A program made the translations under genes and the position numbers. From an uncultured Mollicutes bacterium (GTDB taxonomy: Bacteria > Bacillota_I > Bacilli_A > RFN20 > CAG-826): a DNA stretch of 64,000 nucleotides. The notes below the pieces were generated by a model. That model did no database searches. It was not told where the DNA came from and worked only from the letters and a program-made list of their open reading frames with translations. Shown here piece after piece: positions 1 to 8,358 of this stretch. The stretch is from contig UQCQ01000001.1 in NCBI GenBank assembly GCA_900539595.1, positions 248,001-312,000 on the forward strand. Direction: 5' to 3'. The stretch's first letter is position 1; every line of letters begins with the position of its first letter.

Positions 1-119
1 CGGTAGGTTAAAACACGGGTTTTTCCACTGCCAGCACCGGCAATGATACGGACGTGTTGAGCACGGGTTTCTACCGCTTGAAGTTGAGTTTCATTTAATA
101 AGGATGCGTAATCAGTCAT
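1..119 (-). CDS. pcrA: UvrD/PcrA-type ATP-dependent DNA helicase, N-terminal fragment
   Basis: Only the first 39 codons are in the window; the gene runs off the left edge. The translation has the Q-motif region LLNETQLQAVE followed by the Walker A motif AGAGSGKT with TRVLTYR after it, the standard start of superfamily 1 UvrD/PcrA/Rep helicases. PcrA unwinds DNA 3'-5' in repair and rolling-circle replication. The ATG at 119 has no Shine-Dalgarno sequence. A TAAAAT -10 candidate (128-133) lies 8 nt upstream, so the message may be leaderless. The gene is divergent from the membrane protein at 248. Assignment to PcrA rather than another SF1 helicase is inferred from the phylum. Confidence 0.85.
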   Translation of the reverse strand, partial: MTDYASLLNETQLQAVETRAQHVRIIAGAGSGKTRVLTY

Positions 120-247
120 ACCCTTTTATTTTACTTCGTATTCCTTTTTCTTTTAATAAGGGGAGCGTTTAAATTTTGACAATGTAGGAAGGGCTCTAGA
201 AAAAGGCGGGCTAACTCTTTCTCCTTTCATCGATTAAGATATTTCCC

Positions 248-1156
248 GTGAAGAAAATTGATTCGCTTTCTCCTAGCCGCCGGATTGCCATCATGGCCCT
301 TTTAAGCGCCGTCGACGCCGTTTTCGCTCTTCTCGGGGCTTTTTTCCCAATGTCTTCTCTTTTCCTGATGGTCGTTGTTCCCCTGACCTCGGCCATCGCG
401 GCATTCTTATTGCCGCTGCGCTACCTTCCTCTTTTTGTCCTTATTGCTTTTTCGGTGTGCCTTGGTTCTTCTTTTTGGGATTTTCAGAATACGATTTTCT
501 ACATCTTTCCTTCCTTGGTTATAGGGGCGTTATTTGGCTTTTTCACCGTGAAACGAGTACCTGAAGACTGTGGCCTATTCCTTCTTAGCCTATGTGAATG
601 CCTCCTTTTTGGAATCGCCCTTCTTCTTATCTATGCAATCTATGGCATTTCCATGGAAGAGGTGCTTCTAGCCTTGTTCCATCTCACCAAAAACGAATAC
701 CTGTCCCACGTCTTTCCCTTATTTTGCCTGGTTTATAGTTATGCCCAGATGGCCGTTACTTATCTTTTTCTGCGCCTATTTTTAGAACGTCTCGGATTTG
801 AAAAACAGCCTTTAGAAACTCCCAGGTGGGTGGGATTCGCCTTTGGAGGAACGTTTCTGCTCCTTGGCCTGCTTACCTTCGTCTATCCCCTCGTTGGATA
901 TTTTTTCCTCGGCGCGACGTCCTATTGGATTGTAGAAACTTCTATCCGTTCCTTGCCCTATGTCCGAAAAGGAATTTACGTTCTTTTAGGCCTAGGTTTA
1001 TTCGGCGGATTGCTGCTTTTTGCCTTGCTTTTTTCCTCTTGCCCCGGCGATACAGGACTCGGACTTATCGTCCTGCCCATGGCCGTCATACTTCTTTGCA
1101 ATTCCTTGAGCCGTCCATTGCTAGAAAAGAAAAGCGATAATAAAATGAAATCATGA
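248..1156 (+). CDS. Polytopic membrane protein, possibly DUF2232/YybS-like
   Basis: 302-residue integral membrane protein with about eight hydrophobic segments spread over its length and almost no soluble domain. After a short basic N-terminus (MKKIDSLSPSRR) comes a helix followed by a second near residues 35-65, an arrangement seen in ECF-transporter-like and YybS (DUF2232) proteins. That family call is tentative. A GTG start at 248 is used; it lies 7 nt after a TAAGAT -10 candidate (235-240). An in-frame ATG at 293 would remove 15 residues. The stop overlaps the next start by 4 nt (ATGA), so translation is probably coupled to the gene at 1153. The substrate is unknown. Confidence 0.6.
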   Translation: MKKIDSLSPSRRIAIMALLSAVDAVFALLGAFFPMSSLFLMVVVPLTSAIAAFLLPLRYLPLFVLIAFSVCLGSSFWDFQNTIFYIFPSLVIGALFGFFTVKRVPEDCGLFLLSLCECLLFGIALLLIYAIYGISMEEVLLALFHLTKNEYLSHVFPLFCLVYSYAQMAVTYLFLRLFLERLGFEKQPLETPRWVGFAFGGTFLLLGLLTFVYPLVGYFFLGATSYWIVETSIRSLPYVRKGIYVLLGLGLFGGLLLFALLFSSCPGDTGLGLIVLPMAVILLCNSLSRPLLEKKSDNKMKS

Positions 1157-1671
1157 AGTTCTTACGTAACTTCGGCTTGGGAATATTATGGGCAGCATTG
1201 TTTCCCCTGCTATGCGTGGTCATCGCCCTCATCGCCGTCTACGGCGTTTTTACTTTTATTGTTGAATTCGTCATCATGTTAATTCATTTCTTCCAAGGAA
1301 AGAGTCTTTTCCCGCCTTTTCCCGAAGACGAACAGGCCTTTGCCATCCGTCAAGCGGCCTATGCGAACGCCGCTGAACCCAAGGAGCCCACTCCGTCGAC
1401 GCAACAAGTGGCCAACAACAATTCCACGACGATCATTCAGCAGAATTATTACAACGGTCACAACCCCTATCCGCCTCAAAACCCCTATGGCAATCCTTAT
1501 TACGGGCAGCCTCGTGTTCCTTACAATCCGCCGCAGCAGCCTAGCATTGGAACCCCTTCTCATCCTGTGATTGAAAATCAAGGAGACCCCATTCAAATTG
1601 AGTCCAAATCCAAAGAGGGGCCGAATTTACTAAGCTTTCCTTCTTCGGACGAAAGCGAAAAGGATCAATAA
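1153..1671 (+). CDS. Small membrane protein with Pro/Asn/Tyr-rich C-terminal tail
   Basis: 172 residues. The N-terminal ~50 residues form one or two membrane helices (LWAALFPLLCVVIALIAV and a following hydrophobic stretch). From about residue 75 the chain is low-complexity and rich in Pro, Asn, Tyr and Gln, with repeated NPYGNPY/PYPPQNPY-like units, ending in an acidic tail. No catalytic motif is visible. It overlaps the upstream gene by 4 nt and is followed 3 nt later by another membrane protein, so the three form one operon. The tail mirrors the N-terminal tail of the protein at 2813, suggesting a shared role at the envelope. Function not recognised. Confidence 0.6.
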   Translation: MKFLRNFGLGILWAALFPLLCVVIALIAVYGVFTFIVEFVIMLIHFFQGKSLFPPFPEDEQAFAIRQAAYANAAEPKEPTPSTQQVANNNSTTIIQQNYYNGHNPYPPQNPYGNPYYGQPRVPYNPPQQPSIGTPSHPVIENQGDPIQIESKSKEGPNLLSFPSSDESEKDQ

Positions 1672-1674
1672 ACC

Positions 1675-2334
1675 ATGAAGTTCCTTGCCAGCATCCAAAA
1701 CGAAGCCGACCATCGGGCCTTAATCATCGCCATCGTTATTTTGGTGGTACTTTTCTTTATCATCGGCCTTATCGGCATGGGCATTCGCGCCTTGATGGGG
1801 ATTCAAACGAAACGGATCGAAACCGCAATGGCAGACGTGACCAAAACCCACGTGATTCAAACTCCTGACGAATTTCGTAAATTGGCCATCAAAAAGAGCA
1901 ATCGAATGCTCTATCGTGATACTTTAATTCCGTTCTTATTGAGTTTTATTGGCTTGCTCATCTGGACGATTGGCAATTTGGTTTACCATCGTTGGAGTGC
2001 GAATATCTTCGTCGATTTCCAAGATTTGTTCTTCTCCTTCGATTGGGGAGCAGAAGGGGTCATCGTCAAGGTTTTCGGTTTGCCTCTTATTGGCCAATTC
2101 CCGCCGGTATCGCACCACCCCGAATTCATCCTTGACCACCTTTGCAACTATATCGCTGTTGCATTCTTCTTGGTCAGCTGGGTCTATTATTTTGTCGTTT
2201 GCCAGGCGTTCTTAAGCCGCTTGTATGCTTTGCTTCACCTTAGCAGAACCGTATTTGAAAAGAACCTTACCGATTATCACGCGGATGATGAAGATACCCC
2301 CATCCCGCAAAAACCATTGCCGCCTTCTGAATAA
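1675..2334 (+). CDS. Membrane protein of unknown function
   Basis: 219 residues with an N-terminal helix (about residues 18-40), a soluble stretch (residues 40-80), then two or three more helices (about 85-105 and 160-185) and an acidic, Pro-rich C-terminus. No known motif recognised. It begins 3 nt after the previous stop without a clear Shine-Dalgarno sequence, consistent with reinitiation in a three-gene operon. The gene converges on the minus-strand gene at 2336 with one base between stops, so no space is left for a conventional terminator. Product is probably real given codon use and operon context. Confidence 0.55.
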   Translation: MKFLASIQNEADHRALIIAIVILVVLFFIIGLIGMGIRALMGIQTKRIETAMADVTKTHVIQTPDEFRKLAIKKSNRMLYRDTLIPFLLSFIGLLIWTIGNLVYHRWSANIFVDFQDLFFSFDWGAEGVIVKVFGLPLIGQFPPVSHHPEFILDHLCNYIAVAFFLVSWVYYFVVCQAFLSRLYALLHLSRTVFEKNLTDYHADDEDTPIPQKPLPPSE

Positions 2335-2335
2335 C

Positions 2336-2809
2336 TTAATCCAGCCAGTCTTTCGCTAAGGACCACCCTACAAAATATAAACCAGAGACTAGTTGAGTGG
2401 ATGCCAAAGAAATCGCCCAGTCTTTCCAGCCATAATCCGCTTTAATGATTAAGGCTCTTGTAGACAGCACAAAGTCGACGATAACAAGCGCTAAGCAAAT
2501 AATCGCGCAAAGGGAACAAAGCCCGACAAAGGGGCCTTTATCGATGACAAAACTGATGCCTCCAATAGAGCAAAATAGTAAAAAGAGAACGACCAAAGGC
2601 TCCGACCAAACGCTAATAAAATCAAAGGGATCGGATGCATCTATTCCCTCCAACAACGTGGTTATAAACTCATAAAGTTCTAGTGCCGCAACAAAAACGA
2701 GGAAAATCGAAGACGCCACCAATAAAACGCGGCCAAATTTAATGGAGGCGGGGATTTTATCCGGGCATTCATTTTGGATGGTCTGCGTAGATTTGTGGTT
2801 CTTTTTCAT
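2336..2809 (-). CDS. Four-helix membrane protein of unknown function
   Basis: 157 residues with about four hydrophobic segments (near residues 27-47, 70-90, 92-112 and 135-152) and a short polar N-terminus containing a Cys. No family recognised. It is the last gene of the run asnS, the proline-rich protein at 2813, and this gene, with only 3 nt separating it from the preceding stop. The absence of a Shine-Dalgarno sequence points to coupled translation. Its size and multi-helix layout resemble the small membrane proteins at 1153-2334, with which it converges. Confidence 0.5.
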   Translation of the reverse strand: MKKNHKSTQTIQNECPDKIPASIKFGRVLLVASSIFLVFVAALELYEFITTLLEGIDASDPFDFISVWSEPLVVLFLLFCSIGGISFVIDKGPFVGLCSLCAIICLALVIVDFVLSTRALIIKADYGWKDWAISLASTQLVSGLYFVGWSLAKDWLD

Positions 2810-2812
2810 GGA

Positions 2813-3232
2813 TTAAGCGAGACGGAAAATAATATCGATAATTTCCCAAACAATAAGGGCAATGAAAACAAACGATAAACCCAAGAGGACATAAAACATC
2901 CTACGGTTTTTGGTCTGTTTGCGAGTCTCTTCTTCTTTTGGCAAATCCGTCGTGACAAAAGAGTTGCCTTCTACCGGCGGTTCGGGAATACCCATAGGGG
3001 GAACGCCCGGTTGCATCATCGCGTTAGGATCCGGAATCGATGGAGTCCCATAAGGGGGCATTGGGGGCGCGCCATACCCATATGGGGGCTGAGGCGGATA
3101 AGGCTGCTGAGGATAGTTCGGAGGATAAGCGCCCGGATTCCCGTAATTGGGCGGAACGAAACCAGCGCCCGGATTGGGGTTAGGGTATCCGCCTTGCTGA
3201 GGATAGTTGGAATTCGGATCGTTTGGATTCAT
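2813..3232 (-). CDS. Tail-anchored protein with Pro/Asn/Gly/Tyr-rich N-terminal region
   Basis: 139 residues. Residues 1 to about 75 are a disordered-looking repeat region (PNYPQQ, PPQPPYGYGAPP units). A charged segment follows (KEEETRKQTKNRR), then a single C-terminal hydrophobic helix (YVLLGLSFVFIALIVWEII). The layout is the reverse of the protein at 1153, which has the helix first and the tail last. The start is 2 nt after the asnS stop with no Shine-Dalgarno sequence, so expression is probably tied to asnS. No enzyme domain is visible; a scaffold or interaction role at the membrane is a guess. Confidence 0.55.
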   Translation of the reverse strand: MNPNDPNSNYPQQGGYPNPNPGAGFVPPNYGNPGAYPPNYPQQPYPPQPPYGYGAPPMPPYGTPSIPDPNAMMQPGVPPMGIPEPPVEGNSFVTTDLPKEEETRKQTKNRRMFYVLLGLSFVFIALIVWEIIDIIFRLA

Positions 3233-3234
3233 GG

Positions 3235-4629
3235 TTAGTATTTAATCTGCGAACTGGTTCTCGGGAAGGGCTCCGTATCACGAATGTTAGTAACGCCCGT
3301 GATGTACATGAGAAGACGGTCAAAGCCGATACCGAAACCAGAGTGGATGCATCCGCCCCATTTACGGAGGTTCAGATACCATTCAAGCCCCTTCTCGTTG
3401 CCGATGGCTTCCATCTTCTTTTTCAAAATATCATAACGTTCCTCGCGTTGGGAACCTCCGATGATTTCTCCTTCTCCAGGAACGAGGCAGTCGCACGCGG
3501 CAACCGTCTTGCCATCATCGTTCTCACGCATATAGAACGCTTTGATTTCTTTGGGATAGTTAATCAGGAACATCGGTCCTTTAACCACTTGTTCCGTTAG
3601 ATAACGTTCGTGTTCGGATTGCAAATCCATGCCCCATTCGATGTTATTGTTATCGAATTTGTGGCCGTTTTTCACTGCTTCTTGGAGGAGTTTAATACCC
3701 TCGGTGTATTCCATTCGGGTAAACGGAGTAGCTAAAACGTGGTTGAGTTTATCGAGCAAACCCGGCGCGATCATGGAATTGAAGAAAGCCATTTCGTCGG
3801 GGCATTTCTCTAGCGCGTAACGAATAAGGTATTTAATGGATTCTTCCATCAAATCCATGTCGTCTTCGAGGTCAGCAAACGCAATTTCGGGTTCAATCAT
3901 CCAGAACTCACTTGCGTGACGTGGGGTATTCGATTTCTCAGCACGGAAGGTCGGACCAAAGGTATAAACGTCGCGGAACGCCATGGCAAACGCTTCAACG
4001 TGGAGCTGTCCCGAAACAGTCAAAGAGGCACGACGACCAAAGAAGTCTGTGTCGCTGAGTTTCCCTTTTGCATCAGGAGTCATCAGGGTGAAAACTTGTC
4101 CGGCTCCCTCGGCATCATTGACAGTAATTTCAGGGGTATGAACATAAACGAATCCTTTGCTTTGGAAGAATTCATGAACGCCCAAAGCCAAGACAGAACG
4201 AAGACGATAAAGAGCCGTGAAGGTGTTTGTACGCGGTCTTAAATAAGCTTCATCACGCAAATATTCAAACGAGTGTCTTTTCTTTTGGAGAGGGTAATCA
4301 GATGCGCAGTCGCCAAGCACTTCAAAAGAATTGATGTGCATTTCAAATGGTTGCTTCATTTCAGGCGTCATATGAATAACGCCGCGAACACCAAGAGTAG
4401 TCCCCGTTAGAACATGGGAAAGAACATCGGCGTTTGGAATCTCGTTGTTATAGACGAGTTGAATGTTTTTAAAGCAGGTTCCATCGTTCAAAGAAATAAA
4501 ACCAATGGACCCATTATCACGATTGGTTCTAACCCACCCTTCGATAAGAATTTCGCCAATTTTTTCTAAGTCTTCCTTGGCAGAGAAGCGAGAATACAAT
4601 TCTCGAACAGTAATTGCTTTCGGTTGCAT
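3235..4629 (-). CDS. asnS: Asparaginyl-tRNA synthetase
   Basis: 464-residue class II aminoacyl-tRNA synthetase charging tRNA-Asn in the cytosol. An N-terminal OB-fold anticodon-binding domain (residues ~25-105) precedes the catalytic core. Motif 2 is seen as FRAEKSNTPRHASEFWMIEP near residue 228-247 and motif 3 as GFGIGFDRLLMYITG near the C-terminus. The AsnRS rather than AspRS assignment rests on overall resemblance, the length and the RHASEFWMIEPE pattern. No T-box leader is visible upstream. It heads a run with two small membrane-associated proteins. Two in-frame Met codons near the N-terminus do not change the assignment. Confidence 0.93.
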   Translation of the reverse strand: MQPKAITVRELYSRFSAKEDLEKIGEILIEGWVRTNRDNGSIGFISLNDGTCFKNIQLVYNNEIPNADVLSHVLTGTTLGVRGVIHMTPEMKQPFEMHINSFEVLGDCASDYPLQKKRHSFEYLRDEAYLRPRTNTFTALYRLRSVLALGVHEFFQSKGFVYVHTPEITVNDAEGAGQVFTLMTPDAKGKLSDTDFFGRRASLTVSGQLHVEAFAMAFRDVYTFGPTFRAEKSNTPRHASEFWMIEPEIAFADLEDDMDLMEESIKYLIRYALEKCPDEMAFFNSMIAPGLLDKLNHVLATPFTRMEYTEGIKLLQEAVKNGHKFDNNNIEWGMDLQSEHERYLTEQVVKGPMFLINYPKEIKAFYMRENDDGKTVAACDCLVPGEGEIIGGSQREERYDILKKKMEAIGNEKGLEWYLNLRKWGGCIHSGFGIGFDRLLMYITGVTNIRDTEPFPRTSSQIKY

Positions 4630-4796
4630 ACCCTATAAGTTTATCTTGTTTTCGATAGTTGTGAACGAACTTTTAAGGCTTCTTTCCATCTAATTTTTAC
4701 ATTTTTGGTTTTTCTTGATTAAAGGAAGGCGGAACATATCGTTATATATTTCGGAGATGTGCATTAAATTATTTTGTGTTTATCGTTTATTTTCTC

Positions 4797-4825
4797 TTGT
4801 TCACCGTTTTTGTGAACGTTATATT
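4797..4825 (+). promoter_or_regulatory. Promoter with operator-like inverted repeat in the spacer
   Basis: TTGTTC (4797-4802), a 17-nt spacer and TATATT (4820-4825) form a good sigma-A promoter. The inverted repeat GTTCAC (4799-4804)/GTGAAC (4812-4817) with a 7-nt gap overlaps the -35 and fills the spacer. A third GTGAAC copy is at 4661-4666. The ATG at 4833 is 7 nt after the -10, so the message would be leaderless. The repeat position suits repression by steric block, probably by the downstream winged-helix protein. Confidence 0.6.
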
Positions 4826-4832
4826 TATTTCG

Positions 4833-5780
4833 ATGAATAAATCTTTTTTAGAAAAGTTTAACTTACTGTATATTCCTCAAGGAATTTCATTTCGGCACGA
4901 CGACAAAAAAGAAGAGATTTCGATCACCGTTAAAGGGTTTTCCACAAATTATTTTCAGTACCAATACGCAACAAACGCCGAGCCACGTTTTTTACAAACG
5001 AGTGCAGAAAACAAACCGACGATTGTCTTTTCCAAAAAAGTAACTAAAGTAGCTGCCAAAAGAATCGCTGAAAACGGCAACTTCTACTTCGATCTTCAAG
5101 GCAATTACGAAATTAAAATCGGCGCCAAATGGATTCGTCATCGGATGCCAGATGTTGCCCCTGCCTCGAATGCACCTGTTTCTACCTATTTTCGATGCAC
5201 TAGCGAACAAGCAAGCCGTATTTTGGAAATCATCGCCCGCAGCCCCAATCTTATTTCGGCTCGAGATATTCAATCCATGGCAGGAACTAGTCTAGGTCTC
5301 GTTGGGAGAATCGCTCATTGCCTCGTGGAAAATGGGTATTTAAGCGTCTCTAGGAATGGATATTTTTCCGATAAACAGCAAAAAATACGCCTTTTAAACG
5401 ATTGGAGAAGAGAATTTCAGGATACTCTTAAGGAATTGCCTTATATTAACTGTATTTCACTATTTTCCCTCGAAGAAATCATCGAGCAAATCAACGAAAA
5501 AAAGGTAAGTCTGTTAATCGGAGGTGACTACGTTTGGGACCAAGATTCCCACGCTCACAACTTGGTGTTGCTGTGTCCAACCGGAGATTTTCAGTCCATC
5601 GTCAAGGATCTGCCGATCCTAGAAAGCGAAGAAAAGGGCGATATAACGATTTTTCAATGTCCTACGTTAAATTGCTGGTCCGCTCAGCAAAACGGCGTCT
5701 GTAACGACTTATATGGTTTTTTAACGGGAACGAAAAAAGCCGAGGATTGTCTCGCTCGGCTTTTATACCCAGAAAATTAG
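4833..5780 (+). CDS. AbiEi-like winged-helix regulator/antitoxin, orphan
   Basis: 315 residues from the ATG at 4833. A longer reading from 4776 would add a hydrophobic stretch that overlaps the promoter and is unlikely. The middle segment (TKVAAKRIAENGNFYFDLQG) and the following winged-helix-like region (RILEIIARSPNLISARDIQS, then GLVGRIAHCLVENGYLSV) match the pattern of AbiEi_2/transcriptional-regulator proteins, antitoxins of type IV AbiE systems. These bind inverted repeats in their own promoter, and such a repeat is present at 4799-4817. No AbiEii nucleotidyltransferase toxin is adjacent: the next gene is the convergent tsaD, overlapping by 4 nt. It is therefore either a stand-alone regulator or a remnant. 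Family call by pattern only. Confidence 0.6.
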   Translation: MNKSFLEKFNLLYIPQGISFRHDDKKEEISITVKGFSTNYFQYQYATNAEPRFLQTSAENKPTIVFSKKVTKVAAKRIAENGNFYFDLQGNYEIKIGAKWIRHRMPDVAPASNAPVSTYFRCTSEQASRILEIIARSPNLISARDIQSMAGTSLGLVGRIAHCLVENGYLSVSRNGYFSDKQQKIRLLNDWRREFQDTLKELPYINCISLFSLEEIIEQINEKKVSLLIGGDYVWDQDSHAHNLVLLCPTGDFQSIVKDLPILESEEKGDITIFQCPTLNCWSAQQNGVCNDLYGFLTGTKKAEDCLARLLYPEN

Positions 5781-6796
5781 TTTTTAAAATCCATCCAGTG
5801 GTCGATTTTCCAGTTGGGATCCACGCCTAAGTTCAAGGGAGCGAAGACTTTCATTTCGTACAGCTTTTCGGCGACTTTCGCGATCATCGCGGCGTTATCC
5901 GTCGTGCACCAAAGTGGTGGAATGATCAACTCAATGCCAGTGCCTGCAAGTTTTTCTTTCATTTGTGCACGTAAATACGAATTGGCAGAAACTCCACCAG
6001 CCAAAATCACTTGCTTAACATTGAAATCTTTAGCGGCCATCAACGATTTTTCTACAATCATGCCGATGGCAACATCTTGGAATGAACGGGCCATATCATC
6101 GACACTAACAGGAGTTCCCTTCATTTTTAGGCTATTAACGAGGTTAATCACGCTTGTTTTTAAGCCCGAGTAGGAGAAATCGTATTTTCCGTCCGGAGAA
6201 GCAGGCACCGGAAGGTGGTAAGAATGGGTACCGAGTTTTGCGTGTTGATCGATTGGCAATCCACCGGGATAGGGAAGGCCTAACACACGAGCCACTTTGT
6301 CGTAGCATTCTCCAACCGCGTCGTCTTTGGTTTCACCTACAATAGTGAAATCCATATGGTCTTTCATAATAACCAACTCGGTATTGCCGCCACTAACAAC
6401 CACGCAAAGTAACGGGAAATGGAATTCGCCCGCATATTCGTTGGCGTAAATGTGTCCTGCCAAATGGTGAACAGGGATTAACGGCTTTTTATAAAGCATG
6501 GCCAGCGTTTTTGCCGCCTGTAAGCCAACATGCAAACAGCCAATAAGCCCAGGCCCGCGAGTAACGGCAAAGGCATCGATATCATCTAAGGTCAATCCTG
6601 ACTCATTCAAAGCCTGAGTCAAACACACCGTGATATTTTCTGTATGGAGACGGGATGCGATTTCAGGCATGACCCCTCCAAATTTCTCATGAACGGCAAT
6701 CTGGGTTGCGACAACATTGGAAAGCAATTTTCCGTTGTCCGTGATTGCCACAGCCGTCTCATCACAAGACGACTCAATTGCAAGAATCTTAGCCAT
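5777..6796 (-). CDS. tsaD: tRNA N6-adenosine threonylcarbamoyltransferase TsaD
   Basis: 339 residues, normal length for TsaD/Kae1/Gcp. It transfers threonylcarbamoyl to A37 of ANN-decoding tRNAs with TsaB and TsaE. The metal-binding HxxxH is visible as HHLAGHIY (residues 110-117). The ATP-binding glycine-rich segments include VVSGGNTELV and, near the C-terminus, the ILAGGVSANSYLR motif. The N-terminal ESSCDETAVA is characteristic. It overlaps the stop of tsaB-rimI by 8 nt, making a compact tsaE-tsaB/rimI-tsaD operon, the full bacterial t6A set except TsaC. Confidence 0.96.
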   Translation of the reverse strand: MAKILAIESSCDETAVAITDNGKLLSNVVATQIAVHEKFGGVMPEIASRLHTENITVCLTQALNESGLTLDDIDAFAVTRGPGLIGCLHVGLQAAKTLAMLYKKPLIPVHHLAGHIYANEYAGEFHFPLLCVVVSGGNTELVIMKDHMDFTIVGETKDDAVGECYDKVARVLGLPYPGGLPIDQHAKLGTHSYHLPVPASPDGKYDFSYSGLKTSVINLVNSLKMKGTPVSVDDMARSFQDVAIGMIVEKSLMAAKDFNVKQVILAGGVSANSYLRAQMKEKLAGTGIELIIPPLWCTTDNAAMIAKVAEKLYEMKVFAPLNLGVDPNWKIDHWMDFKN

Positions 6797-7841
6797 TGAT
6801 CAACGACCTCACCATATACACCGCGTCTTCCCCGTCATCGTAATAAGCATGCTTGGTTGTGACAGGTTCAAACTTATGTCTTTTATAGAATTTTTGAGCA
6901 CGAACATTGGATACGCGAACTTCCAAAGTCGCATATTCCACAGGGTCGGATTTCGATTCACAATCCTTCAGCATTTGGCCGATAAGGCGATTGCCAATTC
7001 CTTTGGATCTGAAGTTTTCTTTGACAGCAATTTGAGCAATCGTACAAGAGTTAAAAGTGATGTAGAAATCAATCATCCCAACAACCTCGTTATCCACGAC
7101 GGCGCAATAAAGATAAGCAACAGGATTTTCGTTCATTTCGAATAGAAGCGCTTCACGACCATAAGGATGTTTGAAAGCTTCCTGTTCAATGGCAAGAACC
7201 GCCTCGACATCGCTAGGCATCATTTTACGGACAACGGTCTTGAATCGACCTTCATCATAATCATCTTTCAGATAGATGGGACGAGCGCCGAGAGGCTCTT
7301 CGCAACGATATTCAGGTTTTGCAAAGTAAGCCAAGTTAGAAATAACGGGGTTTTGCAAGGATTCAAGACCTAAATAAGCCACGTCCCCACAAACGGAATA
7401 ATCGGGATGTTGGTGAATGAAATCCATGACTTCTGCGTTAGTTTTAATGCAGTCTTGCACGTTTTTTTCACTATTGTATACAGCAAAATAGGACCGTTTC
7501 CCTCTCGCGTTCATCAAGCAGATGGATGGATGTCCAATTTGTTGCAAAACCTCAAGGGAACTAACTAAATAGAGAGGAATGTTAAGGGCAAAAGAAATGG
7601 TTTTTGCAATCGTTAATGCGATGCGAACACCCGTATAAGAACCCGGTCCTTTTGAGGCTACAACACCATCGATATCTTCTTTTTTAATGGCGAGTTTCGA
7701 CATCAATTTGTCGATTTCATCCACCATGAATTCGCTTTGTTTTTGCCACGCTTCATAGACGATAGATCCAAGAATTTCCTCGTCTTTAGCAAACCCAACA
7801 GCAAGGTTTTTATCACTAGAATCAAGCAAGAGATTGAGCAT
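6789..7841 (-). CDS. tsaB: TsaB-RimI fusion: t6A pseudo-peptidase plus N-acetyltransferase
   Basis: 350 residues containing two normally separate proteins. Residues 1-195 are TsaB, with the ASKGPGSYTGVRIALTIAK motif near 62-80. TsaB is the catalytically inactive partner of TsaD. Residues ~205-350 are a GNAT domain with the acetyl-CoA loop QIAVKENFRSKGIG (270-283) and the RimI-like VRVSNVRAQKFYKRHKF segment, expected to acetylate ribosomal protein S18 or other N-termini. RimI is commonly next to tsaB, and fusions exist in some Bacillota. The gene overlaps tsaE by 20 nt and tsaD by 8 nt. Confidence 0.93.
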   Translation of the reverse strand: MLNLLLDSSDKNLAVGFAKDEEILGSIVYEAWQKQSEFMVDEIDKLMSKLAIKKEDIDGVVASKGPGSYTGVRIALTIAKTISFALNIPLYLVSSLEVLQQIGHPSICLMNARGKRSYFAVYNSEKNVQDCIKTNAEVMDFIHQHPDYSVCGDVAYLGLESLQNPVISNLAYFAKPEYRCEEPLGARPIYLKDDYDEGRFKTVVRKMMPSDVEAVLAIEQEAFKHPYGREALLFEMNENPVAYLYCAVVDNEVVGMIDFYITFNSCTIAQIAVKENFRSKGIGNRLIGQMLKDCESKSDPVEYATLEVRVSNVRAQKFYKRHKFEPVTTKHAYYDDGEDAVYMVRSLING

Positions 7842-8307
7842 CGGTTTTCTCCTTTAACTCTTTCAGGAAATTGTCAAATCGTTGACAATTACTTTCTAAG
7901 GTAATTTGACGATTATCGTCGCCTTCGTTTTTGATGCAAATCGAAAGACGTTCCTCCGGCAAAAGCGGCTCAATATATATCGGCCATTCAATGAGACATG
8001 CCCCATCGCCTTCAATGTATTCATCCAAACCAATTTCAATGTTTTGCCCTTCCAAGCGATAGGCATCGATATGGTAAAGAGGAATGCGTCCGTGGAAGTA
8101 ACATTTCATGATGTTGAAAGTGGGGCTGATGACATCTTCCTTCACGCCAAGCCCTTCAGCGACTCCGCCCGTGAAGGTCGTTTTTCCTGCGCCTAAATCC
8201 CCTTCTAGCAAGAGGACATCCCCTGGTTCCAAAAGAGGGGCGATTGTCTTCCCCAAGGAACGGGTTTCCATTTTGTTTTTTGTTTTAAATATCAGTTTCA
8301 TACCCAT
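7822..8307 (-). CDS. tsaE: tRNA threonylcarbamoyl biosynthesis ATPase TsaE
   Basis: 161-residue P-loop ATPase. Walker A is GDLGAGKTTFT (residues 36-46), and SPTFNIMKCY and the YHIDAYRLEG stretch match TsaE/YjeE. It drives turnover of the TsaBDE complex. Two in-frame starts exist, 8307 and 8301. A TATAAT -10 (8319-8324) lies 11 nt before the first ATG, giving a leader of only a few bases without a Shine-Dalgarno sequence. It is first in the t6A operon. Confidence 0.94.
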   Translation of the reverse strand: MGMKLIFKTKNKMETRSLGKTIAPLLEPGDVLLLEGDLGAGKTTFTGGVAEGLGVKEDVISPTFNIMKCYFHGRIPLYHIDAYRLEGQNIEIGLDEYIEGDGACLIEWPIYIEPLLPEERLSICIKNEGDDNRQITLESNCQRFDNFLKELKEKTDAQSLA

Positions 8308-8358
8308 AAACCGCGGTGATTATACACCCTTTGAACAACACCGAAAGAAAAGCAAGAA

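Noticed and set aside
4591..4645. Leaderless promoter for asnS
   Set aside because: TTATAG/GATAAA words are near the start, but none gives a good -10 at the 5-9 nt distance, so asnS was left out of the leaderless list.
4630..4832. Toxin gene partner for the AbiEi-like protein
   Set aside because: The flanking genes are asnS and tsaD, both housekeeping. No nucleotidyltransferase-like frame exists in the gap or nearby.
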